Source: Kutzneria kofuensis (GTDB lineage Bacteria; Actinomycetota; Actinomycetes; Mycobacteriales; Pseudonocardiaceae). Taken from it: a stretch of DNA of 64,000 nucleotides. Shown piece after piece: positions 36,611 to 44,158 of the stretch. A program made the position numbers and the translations under genes. The stretch is from the NCBI RefSeq assembly GCF_014203355.1, contig NZ_JACHIR010000001.1, forward strand, positions 992,001 to 1,056,000, given 5' to 3'. The notes below the pieces were generated by a model. The model had not been told where the DNA came from. It saw only the letters and a program-made list of their open reading frames with translations, and did no database searches. Every line of letters starts with the position of its first letter. Positions within the stretch are counted from its first letter, which is position 1.

Positions 36611-38215
36611 ATGCGTAGACGCCGTGTCCTGGCCACGGCAGCCGTGGCTGCGACGGGGCTGTTGCTGGCCGCGTGCAGCGGCGGCGACGCCAATCAGGTG
36701 GCCAACGCCGCCGAGTCGTACCAGCTGGTCCACCCGACCACGCCGATCCAGCACGTGGTGGTGATCTTCGGCGAGAACATCTCGTTCGACCATTACTTCG
36801 GCACCTACCCGAACGCCACCAACGCGGACGGCACGCCGTTCCAGGCGGCCCCGGGCACCCCGCACGTCAACGGCCTGTCCCACCAGCTGCTGACCAACAA
36901 CCCGAACGCGTACAACCCGAAGCGGCTGGCCCCGTCGCAGGCGCTGACCTGCGACCAGAACCACAGCTACGGGCCGGAGCAGAAGGCCGTCAACGGCGGC
37001 AAGATGGACAAGTTCGTCGAGAACACCGAGACGGACAAGTGCACCGGCCAGCCCGTGCTGTTCGGCGAGCCCGGCCTGGTGATGGACTACTTCGACGGCA
37101 ACACCGTCACCGCGATGTGGAACTACGCCCAGCACTACGCGCTGAGCGACAACTCCTTCGACACGGTGTACGGCCCGTCCACGCCGGGCGCGATCAACCT
37201 GATCTCCGGCAACACGCACGGCGTGCAGGCGTACGACCCGAAGACGGGCCAGCCCACCACCGACGCGTACACGGTGCAGTCCCCGGACAAGAACGGGATC
37301 GGCACCATGACCAACGACCCCGACCCGTTCTACGACGACTGCTCCAACAACAACGGCAAGTCGAGCAACGCCCTGGCCGTCATGCACGGCAAGAACATCG
37401 GCGACCTGCTCAACGCCAAGCACGTCACGTGGGGCTGGTTCCAGGGCGGCTTCAAGCCGACCGGCACCGCCAACGGCAAGGCGGTCTGCGGCCAGCAGCA
37501 CGCCAACGTCGGCGGCAACTCGTCGAACGACTACAGCCCGCACCACGAGCCGTTCATGTACTACCAGTCCACGGCCAACCCGAAGCACCTGCCGCCGTCG
37601 TCGGTCGGCGCCATCGGGCACACCGACCAGGCCAACCACCAGTACGACACGTCCGACTTCGACGCGGCGCTGGCGGCGGGCAACCTGCCGTCGGTCAGCT
37701 TCCTGAAGGCCGGCGAGTACCAGGACGGCCACGCCGGCTACTCGGACCCGCTGGACGAGCAGCAGTTCATCGTGCGTGAGATCAACCAGCTGCAGAAGTC
37801 CAAGGAGTGGTCGTCGACCGCGGTCATCCTGGCCTACGACGACTCCGACGGCTGGTACGACCACGTCAAGCCGCCGGTGGTGAACGGCTCCAAGGACGCG
37901 GCGCTCGACCAGTCCGTGCTGTGCGGCCACACCCCGGTGTCCGGTGGTTACGCCGACCGCTGCGGCTACGGCCCGCGCCTGCCGCTGCTGGTGGTGTCGC
38001 CGTACGCCAAGACCAACCACGTCGACCACACGCTGACCGACCAGACCTCGGTGCTGCGGTTCATCGAGGAGAACTGGCGGACCGGCCAGATCGGCGACCA
38101 CTCGTTCGACCAGCGCGCCGGCAGCCTGGTGAACATGTTCAACTTCTGGCAGCACCCGAACGACAAGAAGCTGATCCTCGACCCGAAGACCGGAGCCGTC
38201 GTCAGCAACCACTGA
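36611..38215 (+). CDS. Phospholipase C/acid phosphatase-like lipoprotein (phosphoesterase family)
   Basis: 534 residues. A signal with lipobox (GLLLAACSGG), then the phosphoesterase domain (PF04185-like): HVVVIFGENISFDHYFGTYPN, MDYFDGNTVTAMWNYAQHYALSDNSF, and late metal-site segments LAYDDSDGWYDHV and RLPLLVVSPYAKTNHVDH. Bacterial relatives include PlcC-type phospholipases and AcpA. A surface enzyme releasing phosphate from lipids or other esters. A strong ribosome binding site (AGGAGGG) precedes ATG 36611, 20 bp after efeB, so it is probably in the same transcript. It ends before the 38248 hairpin. Confidence 0.88.
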   Translation: MRRRRVLATAAVAATGLLLAACSGGDANQVANAAESYQLVHPTTPIQHVVVIFGENISFDHYFGTYPNATNADGTPFQAAPGTPHVNGLSHQLLTNNPNAYNPKRLAPSQALTCDQNHSYGPEQKAVNGGKMDKFVENTETDKCTGQPVLFGEPGLVMDYFDGNTVTAMWNYAQHYALSDNSFDTVYGPSTPGAINLISGNTHGVQAYDPKTGQPTTDAYTVQSPDKNGIGTMTNDPDPFYDDCSNNNGKSSNALAVMHGKNIGDLLNAKHVTWGWFQGGFKPTGTANGKAVCGQQHANVGGNSSNDYSPHHEPFMYYQSTANPKHLPPSSVGAIGHTDQANHQYDTSDFDAALAAGNLPSVSFLKAGEYQDGHAGYSDPLDEQQFIVREINQLQKSKEWSSTAVILAYDDSDGWYDHVKPPVVNGSKDAALDQSVLCGHTPVSGGYADRCGYGPRLPLLVVSPYAKTNHVDHTLTDQTSVLRFIEENWRTGQIGDHSFDQRAGSLVNMFNFWQHPNDKKLILDPKTGAVVSNH

Positions 38216-38247
38216 CCGTGACCGCCTGACGGCTGGCCAGACCTTTG

Positions 38248-38290
38248 GAAAGGACCATTCCTGACGTTGAACGTCAGGAATGGTCCTTTC
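38248..38290. terminator. Second copy of the 43-nt palindrome
   Basis: Arms 38248-38268 and 38270-38290 are exact reverse complements. The inner 37 nt are identical to those of the hairpin at 3013-3055; only one base pair near the outer end differs (aaagg instead of aaggg). It lies between the convergent phospholipase and kinase genes. Confidence 0.85.
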
Positions 38291-38305
38291 ACAACATCAG
38301 GGCGG

Positions 38306-39190
38306 TTACAGAAGGTAAGCTAGTTTGGCGGCGCCGCGGGCGCCGTCCTCGGCGGGGCGGGCGGTGAGGCCGAACCGCTCCCGCAGCCCGTCGGTGACCA
38401 GGGCCCGCAGCGGGCCCTTGGCCAGGAGCAGGCCGCCGGCCAGCACGGCCTGGCGGTATCCGGCGGCGAGCGGGTCGAGGGCGGCGACCGAGGCCAGCAG
38501 CAGGTCGGCGGCCTCGGTGACGATCTCGGCGGCGACCTGGTCCTGCGCGTACAAGGCCGTGACCAGCGGCGCGAGGGTGGACAGCCGCAGCGGCGGCTCG
38601 CTGTAGACGGCGGCCTCCAGCGCGGTCACGTCGAGCGGGACGGCCAGCGCGTAGCAGACGACGTCGGCGAGCTTGGTCGGCCGGCCGCGGCCGTCGATCA
38701 TCCGCAGCACCGCCCGCACCGCCTGCCGGCCGAGCCAGAAGCCGGAGCCGTCGTCGCCGACCAGCCAGCCGTTGCCGTCGACGTGGCGTACGATCCGCCA
38801 GTCCCGCAACTCGGCGGCGGCCGCGCCGGTGCCGGACAGCACCAGCACGCCGTCGGGGACGTCGCTGCCGCCGGCGAAGGACACCTCGACGTCGCTGACC
38901 AGCCGGGGCGTGACGATGCCCAGCTCGGCGGCCACCCGGGCGACCTCGTCGAGCAGGGGCTGGCCGGCGGTGGGCCCACCGGCGAGCCCGATCACCGCGG
39001 CGGTGACCCCGGCGGCAGAATGGTGGCCGAGAGCCTGCCGGAGCGCGGACTCCAGCTGCCGGCCGGCGTTCTCCACGCCGTGCACGACGGGATTGGAGCC
39101 GGCGGCCTTGCCGGCGCCGAGCACGACGCCGTCCGCGTCGACCAGCACCGCCCTGGTGTTCGTACCGCCCGCGTCGACGCCGAGATACAT
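38306..39190 (-). CDS. BadF/BadG-type ATPase, N-acetylglucosamine kinase-like
   Basis: 294 residues. ASKHA fold: phosphate 1 motif YLGVDAGGTNTRAVLVD at the N-terminus, connecting LAGGP motif near 70, phosphate 2 motif VLVLSGTGAAA near 118, GDDGSGFWLGR near 145, and the adenosine motif VLAGGLLL near 250. The close match to eukaryote-type N-acetylglucosamine kinases suggests phosphorylation of GlcNAc released in cell-wall turnover; the exact sugar is unproven. Divergent from the ABC exporter gene. Confidence 0.83.
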   Translation of the reverse strand: MYLGVDAGGTNTRAVLVDADGVVLGAGKAAGSNPVVHGVENAGRQLESALRQALGHHSAAGVTAAVIGLAGGPTAGQPLLDEVARVAAELGIVTPRLVSDVEVSFAGGSDVPDGVLVLSGTGAAAAELRDWRIVRHVDGNGWLVGDDGSGFWLGRQAVRAVLRMIDGRGRPTKLADVVCYALAVPLDVTALEAAVYSEPPLRLSTLAPLVTALYAQDQVAAEIVTEAADLLLASVAALDPLAAGYRQAVLAGGLLLAKGPLRALVTDGLRERFGLTARPAEDGARGAAKLAYLL

Positions 39191-39250
39191 GGAATAGAAG
39201 AGTAGACGGCCCGGTTCCCCGGTCGTCGGACACACGAGGTCGGGGGGATC

Positions 39251-41113
39251 ATGGATTCCTGGATGTTCATGCGCGGCGCGATGGCTCGGGCGGACGCCCC
39301 GAGCCAGGTGCGCCGCGGCACCCTGCGGCGGGTGCTGGAGTTCGCCCGTCCGCACTGGGGCAAGTTGGCGGTGTTCCTCGGGCTGACGGTGGTGGACGCC
39401 TTCCTCGCGGTCAGCACGCCGGTGCTGGCCGGCCGGGTGGTGGACTCGATCATCAACCGGGCCGCGCTGGGCGTGGTGGTCGGGCTGGCGGTGCTGATCG
39501 CGCTGGTCGCGGTGGTCAGCGCCGGCACCAGCCTGGTGGAGCGCTGGCAGTCGTCGCGGATCGGCGAGGGCCTGATCTACGACCTGCGCCGCGCGGTGTT
39601 CGAGCACGTGCAGCGGATGCCGGTCGCGTTCTTCACCCGCACGAGGACCGGCGCCCTGGTCAGCCGGCTCAACAACGACGTGATCGGCGCGCAGCGGGCG
39701 TTCACGTCCTCGCTGTCGGGCCTGGTCACGAACGTGATCCAGCTGGCGCTCTCGCTCGGCGTGATGCTGTCGCTGTCGTGGCAGGTCACGCTGCTGGCGC
39801 TGGTGCTGCTGCCGGCGTTCCTGCTGCCGGCGCGGCGGATGGGCACCCGGATGGCCGGGCTGGAGCGGGAGGCCGCGGGGCTGAACGCGGCGATGACCAA
39901 CCAGATGACCGAGCGCTTCTCCGCGCCCGGGGCGACGCTGGTCAAGCTGTTCGGGCGGCCGGCGGCGGAGGCGGCGGAGTTCGGCGACAAGGCGGAGCGG
40001 GTGCGGGACATCGGCATCCGGACCGCGATGGCGGCGCGGTGGTTCCTCACCGGCATGTCGCTGCTGCCGACGATGGCGCAGGCCCTGGTGTACGGCGTCG
40101 GCGGCTACCTGGCGCTGAGCGGTCAGCTCGCCGCCGGCACGGTCGTGTCGCTGGCGCTGCTGCTGACCCGGCTCTACACGCCGCTGACCGCGCTGGCCAA
40201 CGCGCGCGTCGACATCATGACCGCCCTGGTGTCGTTCGAGCGGGTCTTCGAGGTGCTGGACGTGCGGCCGATGATCGTGGAGTCGTCGCGCCCGACGCCG
40301 CTGCCGGAGGGGCCGGTCTCGGTCGAGTTCGACGACGTCAGGTTCGCCTACCCGTCGGCGGACCAGGTGTCGCTGGCGTCGCTGGAGTCGGTGGCCAACC
40401 TGGACACCCGCGGCGGGCAGGAAGTGCTGCACGGCATCAGCTTCCGCGCCGAGGCCGGCCAGCTGGTGGCGCTCGTGGGCTCCTCCGGCGCCGGCAAGTC
40501 GACCATGGCGTCGCTGGTCCCGCGGCTCTACGACGTGACCTCCGGCGCGGTGCGGCTGTCCGATGTGGACGTTCGGGAGCTGTCGTTCGACGACGTGCGC
40601 GGCGCGGTCGGCGTCGTGACGCAGGACGGGCACCTGTTCCACGACACCATCGAGGCCAACCTGCGGTACGCGCGGCCGGACGCCAGCAGCGAGGAGCTGT
40701 GGGACGCCATCGAGCGGGCCCGGCTCGGCGACCTGATCCGGAGCCTGCCCGACGGCCTGGAGACCGTGGTCGGCGAGCGCGGCTATCGCCTCTCCGGCGG
40801 CGAGCGGCAGCGGCTGACCATCGCCCGGCTGCTGCTGGCCCGGCCCCGCGTGGTGATCCTCGACGAGGCGACCGCGCACCTGGACTCCGAGTCGGAGGTC
40901 GCGGTGCAGGCCGCCCTGACCGAGGCGCTGCAGGGCCGGACCGCGCTGGTGATCGCGCACCGGCTGTCCACCATCCGCGCCGCCGACCAGATCCTCGTCA
41001 TCGAGGACGGCCAGGTGGTGGAGCGGGGCACGCACGCCGAGCTGATGGCCGCCGACGGCCGTTACGCGGAGTTGCACAACACGCAGTTCCGCGAGCAGCC
41101 CTCGGTCGCCTAG
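39251..41113 (+). CDS. ABC exporter half-transporter (TMD-NBD)
   Basis: 620 residues: an N-terminal tail, about six helices to residue 330, then an NBD with Walker A GSSGAGKST near residue 412, Q-loop VTQDGHLF, signature LSGGERQR near 515, Walker B VVILDEATAHLD with intact Glu near 540, and H-loop IAHRLST. All sites are canonical, so a homodimer is likely. The start ATG 39251 follows a G-rich ribosome binding site. Immediately downstream lies the remnant of a TetR regulator that might once have controlled it. Confidence 0.92.
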   Translation: MDSWMFMRGAMARADAPSQVRRGTLRRVLEFARPHWGKLAVFLGLTVVDAFLAVSTPVLAGRVVDSIINRAALGVVVGLAVLIALVAVVSAGTSLVERWQSSRIGEGLIYDLRRAVFEHVQRMPVAFFTRTRTGALVSRLNNDVIGAQRAFTSSLSGLVTNVIQLALSLGVMLSLSWQVTLLALVLLPAFLLPARRMGTRMAGLEREAAGLNAAMTNQMTERFSAPGATLVKLFGRPAAEAAEFGDKAERVRDIGIRTAMAARWFLTGMSLLPTMAQALVYGVGGYLALSGQLAAGTVVSLALLLTRLYTPLTALANARVDIMTALVSFERVFEVLDVRPMIVESSRPTPLPEGPVSVEFDDVRFAYPSADQVSLASLESVANLDTRGGQEVLHGISFRAEAGQLVALVGSSGAGKSTMASLVPRLYDVTSGAVRLSDVDVRELSFDDVRGAVGVVTQDGHLFHDTIEANLRYARPDASSEELWDAIERARLGDLIRSLPDGLETVVGERGYRLSGGERQRLTIARLLLARPRVVILDEATAHLDSESEVAVQAALTEALQGRTALVIAHRLSTIRAADQILVIEDGQVVERGTHAELMAADGRYAELHNTQFREQPSVA

Positions 41114-41223
41114 GAGCGGGCGCGGTTGTTGGCGTTCGCCAGTAGCCACAGCGCCGCGAAGTTCCCGACCGGCACGGACCCGGCCACGATCAGCGCGGCC
41201 GGGTCCGGCCGGTAGAGCGGCAT
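41110..41223 (-). pseudogene. 3' remnant of a membrane protein gene
   Basis: The minus strand reads PLYRPDPAALIVAGSVPVG, then NFAALWLLANANNRARS and a stop at 41110-41112. It has consistent G/C at third codon positions and one membrane helix. No start or N-terminal part exists upstream; coding sequence passes directly into the oppositely oriented TetR remnant. The family is not recognised. It overlaps the ABC exporter stop by 4 bases. Confidence 0.5.
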
Positions 41224-41480
41224 CCGGGCCACGCTGGCGGAGCTGGTGCCCATCGACGAGCACGGGCGCATGGTGTCGCTGGTTGTTCATCGTGTTCTTC
41301 GTGCGGGCGTTGAACGACCCGGCGTTGAGCGAGGCGTTCCGCGGCGACGACACCGACGAGCTCGCCGCCTTCTTCACAGGGTTGGACCGGCAGTCCCAGG
41401 CCGACGGGACGTCGCCGCCGTGGCCGCATCCCGAGCGGGAGGTGGCGACCCTGATGGCCGTATCAGCAGCCACGAATGTG
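41224..41480 (+). pseudogene. TetR/AcrR regulator C-terminal remnant with frameshift
   Basis: The frame begins IRATLAELVPIDEHGRMVS, the usual TetR C-domain opening, then shifts by one base near 41279 and continues WLFIVFFVRALNDPALSEAF and GLDRQSQADG. Removing one C at 41279 restores a single frame. The whole DNA-binding domain is missing. The 3' part decays after about 41480. The stretch 41481-41703 holds no gene; it contains the AT-richer upstream region of the repeat protein. Confidence 0.6.
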
Positions 41481-41703
41481 CGGTTCGGGCGTACTCCATC
41501 GGGATTCACCCGATTGCTTTCCATTCGAACCACTCGATTGCATCACTCCGGACGGCCGGATTGGCATTTATAGTGATAGCGGTCGAATATCGGTGAGACC
41601 GCAGATTTCGATATGTGGCGCAACGGACGCCCAGCGGCTGCCATAGCCGGGTTGTGGTCGACGCCCGGCATGTCTCGACCAAAAACCAGAAGGAGGACCA
41701 AGC

Positions 41704-42438
41704 GTGCGCGCTACAAGGGCCCTGAAGTCGTGGAGATCCGCCATCGTGACAGTGCTGAGTCTCAGTGCGCTCGCACTGACGACAGCACCTGCCATGGCAT
41801 CGGGAGACCGGTATGTGAATCTGCACCAGTGCGTGTACAGCAGTGGCACCTACCTCTACACCAACGTGCTGTCCACCACACCCAACACGCCCTTCAACAC
41901 CGGGACGAACGTCTCGGACACGCGTGACACCGCGGCACAGTGCGGTTCCGCGTCCTCCGGCTGGTCGCTCAACACGGCGAACGTAGCCGTGCAATCCCTG
42001 GACCGGGTACGTGGCCGATATCTGAATCTGCACCAGTGCGTGTACAGCAGTGGCACCTACCTCTACACCAACGTGCTGTCCACCACACCCAACACGCCCT
42101 TCAACACGGGGACGAACATCTCTCACACACCCGACTCCGCGGTGAAATGCGGTGCCGCGTCCGCTGGTTGGACGCTTAATTCGGCGAACACGGCCGTCCA
42201 ATCCCTGGATCTGGCCGCCGGGCGGTACCTGAATCTGCATCAGTGCGTGTACAGCAGTGGTAGCTACCTCTACACGAACGTGCTGTCCACCACACCCAAC
42301 ACGCCCTTCAACACCGGGACGAACGTCTCGGACACGCGTGACCCGGTGGCACGGTGCGGTCCCGGGTCCGCCGGCTGGACCCTTAATTCGGCGAATGTGG
42401 CCGTGCAATCCCTGGATCTAGCCCCAGGCGCGCCCTGA
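41704..42438 (+). CDS. Secreted protein built of three 69-residue repeats
   Basis: 244 residues. Signal peptide 1-33 (basic start, hydrophobic core AIVTVLSLSALALTTAPA, cleavage after AMA). Mature protein: three tandem 69-residue units starting at R36, R105 and R174, then two extra residues. Each unit runs RYLNLHQCVYSSGTYLYTNV, STTPNTPFNTGTNVSDT, then a Cys-Gly, and SGW-LN-AN-AVQSLD. Each unit has exactly two Cys, so one disulfide per unit is likely. It is rich in Asn, Thr, Ser and Tyr. I do not recognise the family; a repeat adhesin, lectin-like or inhibitor-like extracellular role is possible. GTG 41704 follows a strong AAGGAGG. A terminator lies 70 bp downstream. Confidence 0.75.
   Translation: MRATRALKSWRSAIVTVLSLSALALTTAPAMASGDRYVNLHQCVYSSGTYLYTNVLSTTPNTPFNTGTNVSDTRDTAAQCGSASSGWSLNTANVAVQSLDRVRGRYLNLHQCVYSSGTYLYTNVLSTTPNTPFNTGTNISHTPDSAVKCGAASAGWTLNSANTAVQSLDLAAGRYLNLHQCVYSSGSYLYTNVLSTTPNTPFNTGTNVSDTRDPVARCGPGSAGWTLNSANVAVQSLDLAPGAP
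41809..42429 (+). repeat. Three tandem 207-bp coding repeats
   Basis: Units 41809-42015, 42016-42222 and 42223-42429. DNA identity is highest over the first 120 bp of each unit, which are nearly unchanged among all three, and lower over the last 60 bp. The length is an exact multiple of three, so the reading frame is kept. The pattern suggests recent duplication or gene conversion. Confidence 0.9.
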
Positions 42439-42510
42439 CGAACGAGAGCACACTCCGAAGGGCCGTCGACGGCGTTTGTCGGCAACCCCTTTGTCATCCC
42501 CCGCGTCACC

Positions 42511-42543
42511 GAACGGGCCGCACCTGCCGGGCGCGGCCCGTTC
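42511..42543. terminator. 11-bp perfect hairpin after the repeat protein
   Basis: gaacgggccgc, 11-nt loop, gcggcccgttc. It lies between the repeat-protein gene and the VOC gene on the same strand and separates their transcripts. Confidence 0.7.
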
Positions 42544-42583
42544 CGGCGCTTCGGCACGGCTACGGTGTGGCAGGGTGGGCGGC

Positions 42584-42994
42584 GTGGAGCTGAAGCTGGA
42601 GCTGGTGTTGCTGCCGGTCACCGACGTGGACCGGGCGAAGGCGTTCTATGCCGACAAGTGCGGCTTCCACGTGCACGTGGACCACCGGGCGGGCGAGAAC
42701 TTCCGGGTGGTGCAGATGGATCCGCCCGGCTCGGCCTGCTCGATCGCGTTCGGTGTCGGCATCACCGACGCGGCGCCGGGGTCGATCAAGGGTCTGCACC
42801 TGGTCGTGACCGACATCGTGGCGGTCCGGGACGAGCTGGCGGCCAAGGGGCTGGAGGTCAGCGAAGTCCGGCACATGAAGGACGGGTGGCAGCCGGGCGT
42901 GGACCCCGACCACACCGACTACAACTCCTTCGCGGACTTCGCCGACCCCGACGGCAACACCTGGGTGCTGCAGGAGAAGGGCTACCAGGCGTAG
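42584..42994 (+). CDS. VOC/glyoxalase superfamily protein
   Basis: 136 residues in a single VOC unit: LELVLLPVTDVDRAKAFYADKCGF at the start, FRVVQMDPPGSACSIAFG, and DPDGNTWVLQEKGY at the end with the conserved terminal metal-site Glu. Such proteins act as glyoxalases, dioxygenases or antibiotic-binding proteins; nothing here decides which. GTG 42584 is the most likely start (GTG 42575 is possible). The stop abuts the convergent serine hydrolase gene. Confidence 0.8.
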   Translation: MELKLELVLLPVTDVDRAKAFYADKCGFHVHVDHRAGENFRVVQMDPPGSACSIAFGVGITDAAPGSIKGLHLVVTDIVAVRDELAAKGLEVSEVRHMKDGWQPGVDPDHTDYNSFADFADPDGNTWVLQEKGYQA

Positions 42995-44158
42995 CTACTC
43001 GTCCAGCGCCGCGTAGACCCCGTTCCAGAAGTCCAGGTACAGCGGCGAGCTCAGCGGGAACGCCGCCCGCTGCGTCATGAGCACGGCCGTCAGCTCCTCG
43101 GCCGGGTCGTTGTGCCACGAGGTGCCGAGCCCGCCGTCCCAGCCGTACCGGCCGGGCGTGGCCCACAGCTGGTCCCGCTTGGTCACGACCTGCACGCCGA
43201 AGCCCCAACCACGGTGCTCGCCGAAGAAGCCGGGCCAGAAGCCGTCGTTGGCGTGCTGCTCGGGCGTCAGCTGGTCGGTGGTCATCAGCCGCACGGACGG
43301 CCGCGACAGGATCCGCTCCCGGCCGTGCTTTCCGTCGCCCAGCAACATGGTGGCGAAGGCCAGGTAGTCGTCGGCGGTGGAGACCAGCCCGCCGCCGCCC
43401 GCCTCGAACGCGGGCGGCTTGCTCCACTGGCCGTCCACGGCGTCGAAGACCTGGCCGTCCGAATAGCTGACGGTGAGCCGGCCGAGGTTCTCGGCCGGCA
43501 CGTGGAAGCCGGTGTCGATCATGCCGAGCGGCTCGAACAGGTGCTCCCGCATGGCCTCGCCGAGCGTCTTGCCGGTGGCCCGGGCCAGCAGCACGCCCAG
43601 GATCTCCGCGCCGACGTGGTACATCCACCGCTCGCCCGGCTGGCTGAGCAGCGGCAGCGTGCCGAACCGGCGCATCCACTCGTCCGGCTCGGGCGGGCCG
43701 GCCGGCTGCGGCGGGCCGTCGCCGAGCCCGAGCTGCAACTCCGCCGCCGCGACCTGCACGGGATAGGTGCCGGGCGGCGCGTAGATACCGCCCCAGCCCA
43801 GCCGGAACGTCAGCAGGTCCCGCAGGGTGATGGCCCGGTTGGCCGGCACGGTGTCGTCGATCGGGGCGTCGATCGACGTGAGCACGCGGCGGTCGGCCAG
43901 CTCCGGCAGCAGCTCGTCGACGGGCTCGTCCAGCCGCAGCCGGCCCTGCTCGACCAGCACCATGGCCAGCGCGGCGGTGATCGGCTTGGTCATGGAGCTG
44001 ATCCGGAAGATGGTGTCCCGCCGCACGTCCCCGATCACGTCGACGTGTGTCTCGCCGCGCCGGTGGATCACGCTGACCAGGCCGGGGCAGGCGCCGTCCT
44101 CGACGTGCCGGCGCAGTGTGTCGTGCAGGCGGGTCAAGCCCGTGCTGGACAGGCTCAT
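42995..44158 (-). CDS. Serine hydrolase of the beta-lactamase (class C)/esterase family
   Basis: 387 residues, no signal peptide. SxxK motif S55-M-T-K58 in FRISSMTKPI and a Tyr-containing ERWMYHVGAEI as the YxN-like region. These are features of EstB-type esterases and D-aminopeptidases rather than exported beta-lactamases. Cytoplasmic hydrolysis of esters or peptides is likely. The start overlaps the stop of the hydrolase-methyltransferase fusion as ATGA, so the two are coupled. Confidence 0.85.
   Translation of the reverse strand: MSLSSTGLTRLHDTLRRHVEDGACPGLVSVIHRRGETHVDVIGDVRRDTIFRISSMTKPITAALAMVLVEQGRLRLDEPVDELLPELADRRVLTSIDAPIDDTVPANRAITLRDLLTFRLGWGGIYAPPGTYPVQVAAAELQLGLGDGPPQPAGPPEPDEWMRRFGTLPLLSQPGERWMYHVGAEILGVLLARATGKTLGEAMREHLFEPLGMIDTGFHVPAENLGRLTVSYSDGQVFDAVDGQWSKPPAFEAGGGGLVSTADDYLAFATMLLGDGKHGRERILSRPSVRLMTTDQLTPEQHANDGFWPGFFGEHRGWGFGVQVVTKRDQLWATPGRYGWDGGLGTSWHNDPAEELTAVLMTQRAAFPLSSPLYLDFWNGVYAALDE

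Noticed and set aside
38306-41533. Very long minus-strand frame over the ABC exporter and kinase
   Set aside because: Only its last 885 bp (38306-39190) encode a recognisable protein. The rest is antisense to canonical ABC motifs.
41809-42429. Tandem repeats considered as CRISPR or satellite
   Set aside because: The unit is 207 bp without spacers, keeps the reading frame and encodes a secreted repeat protein.
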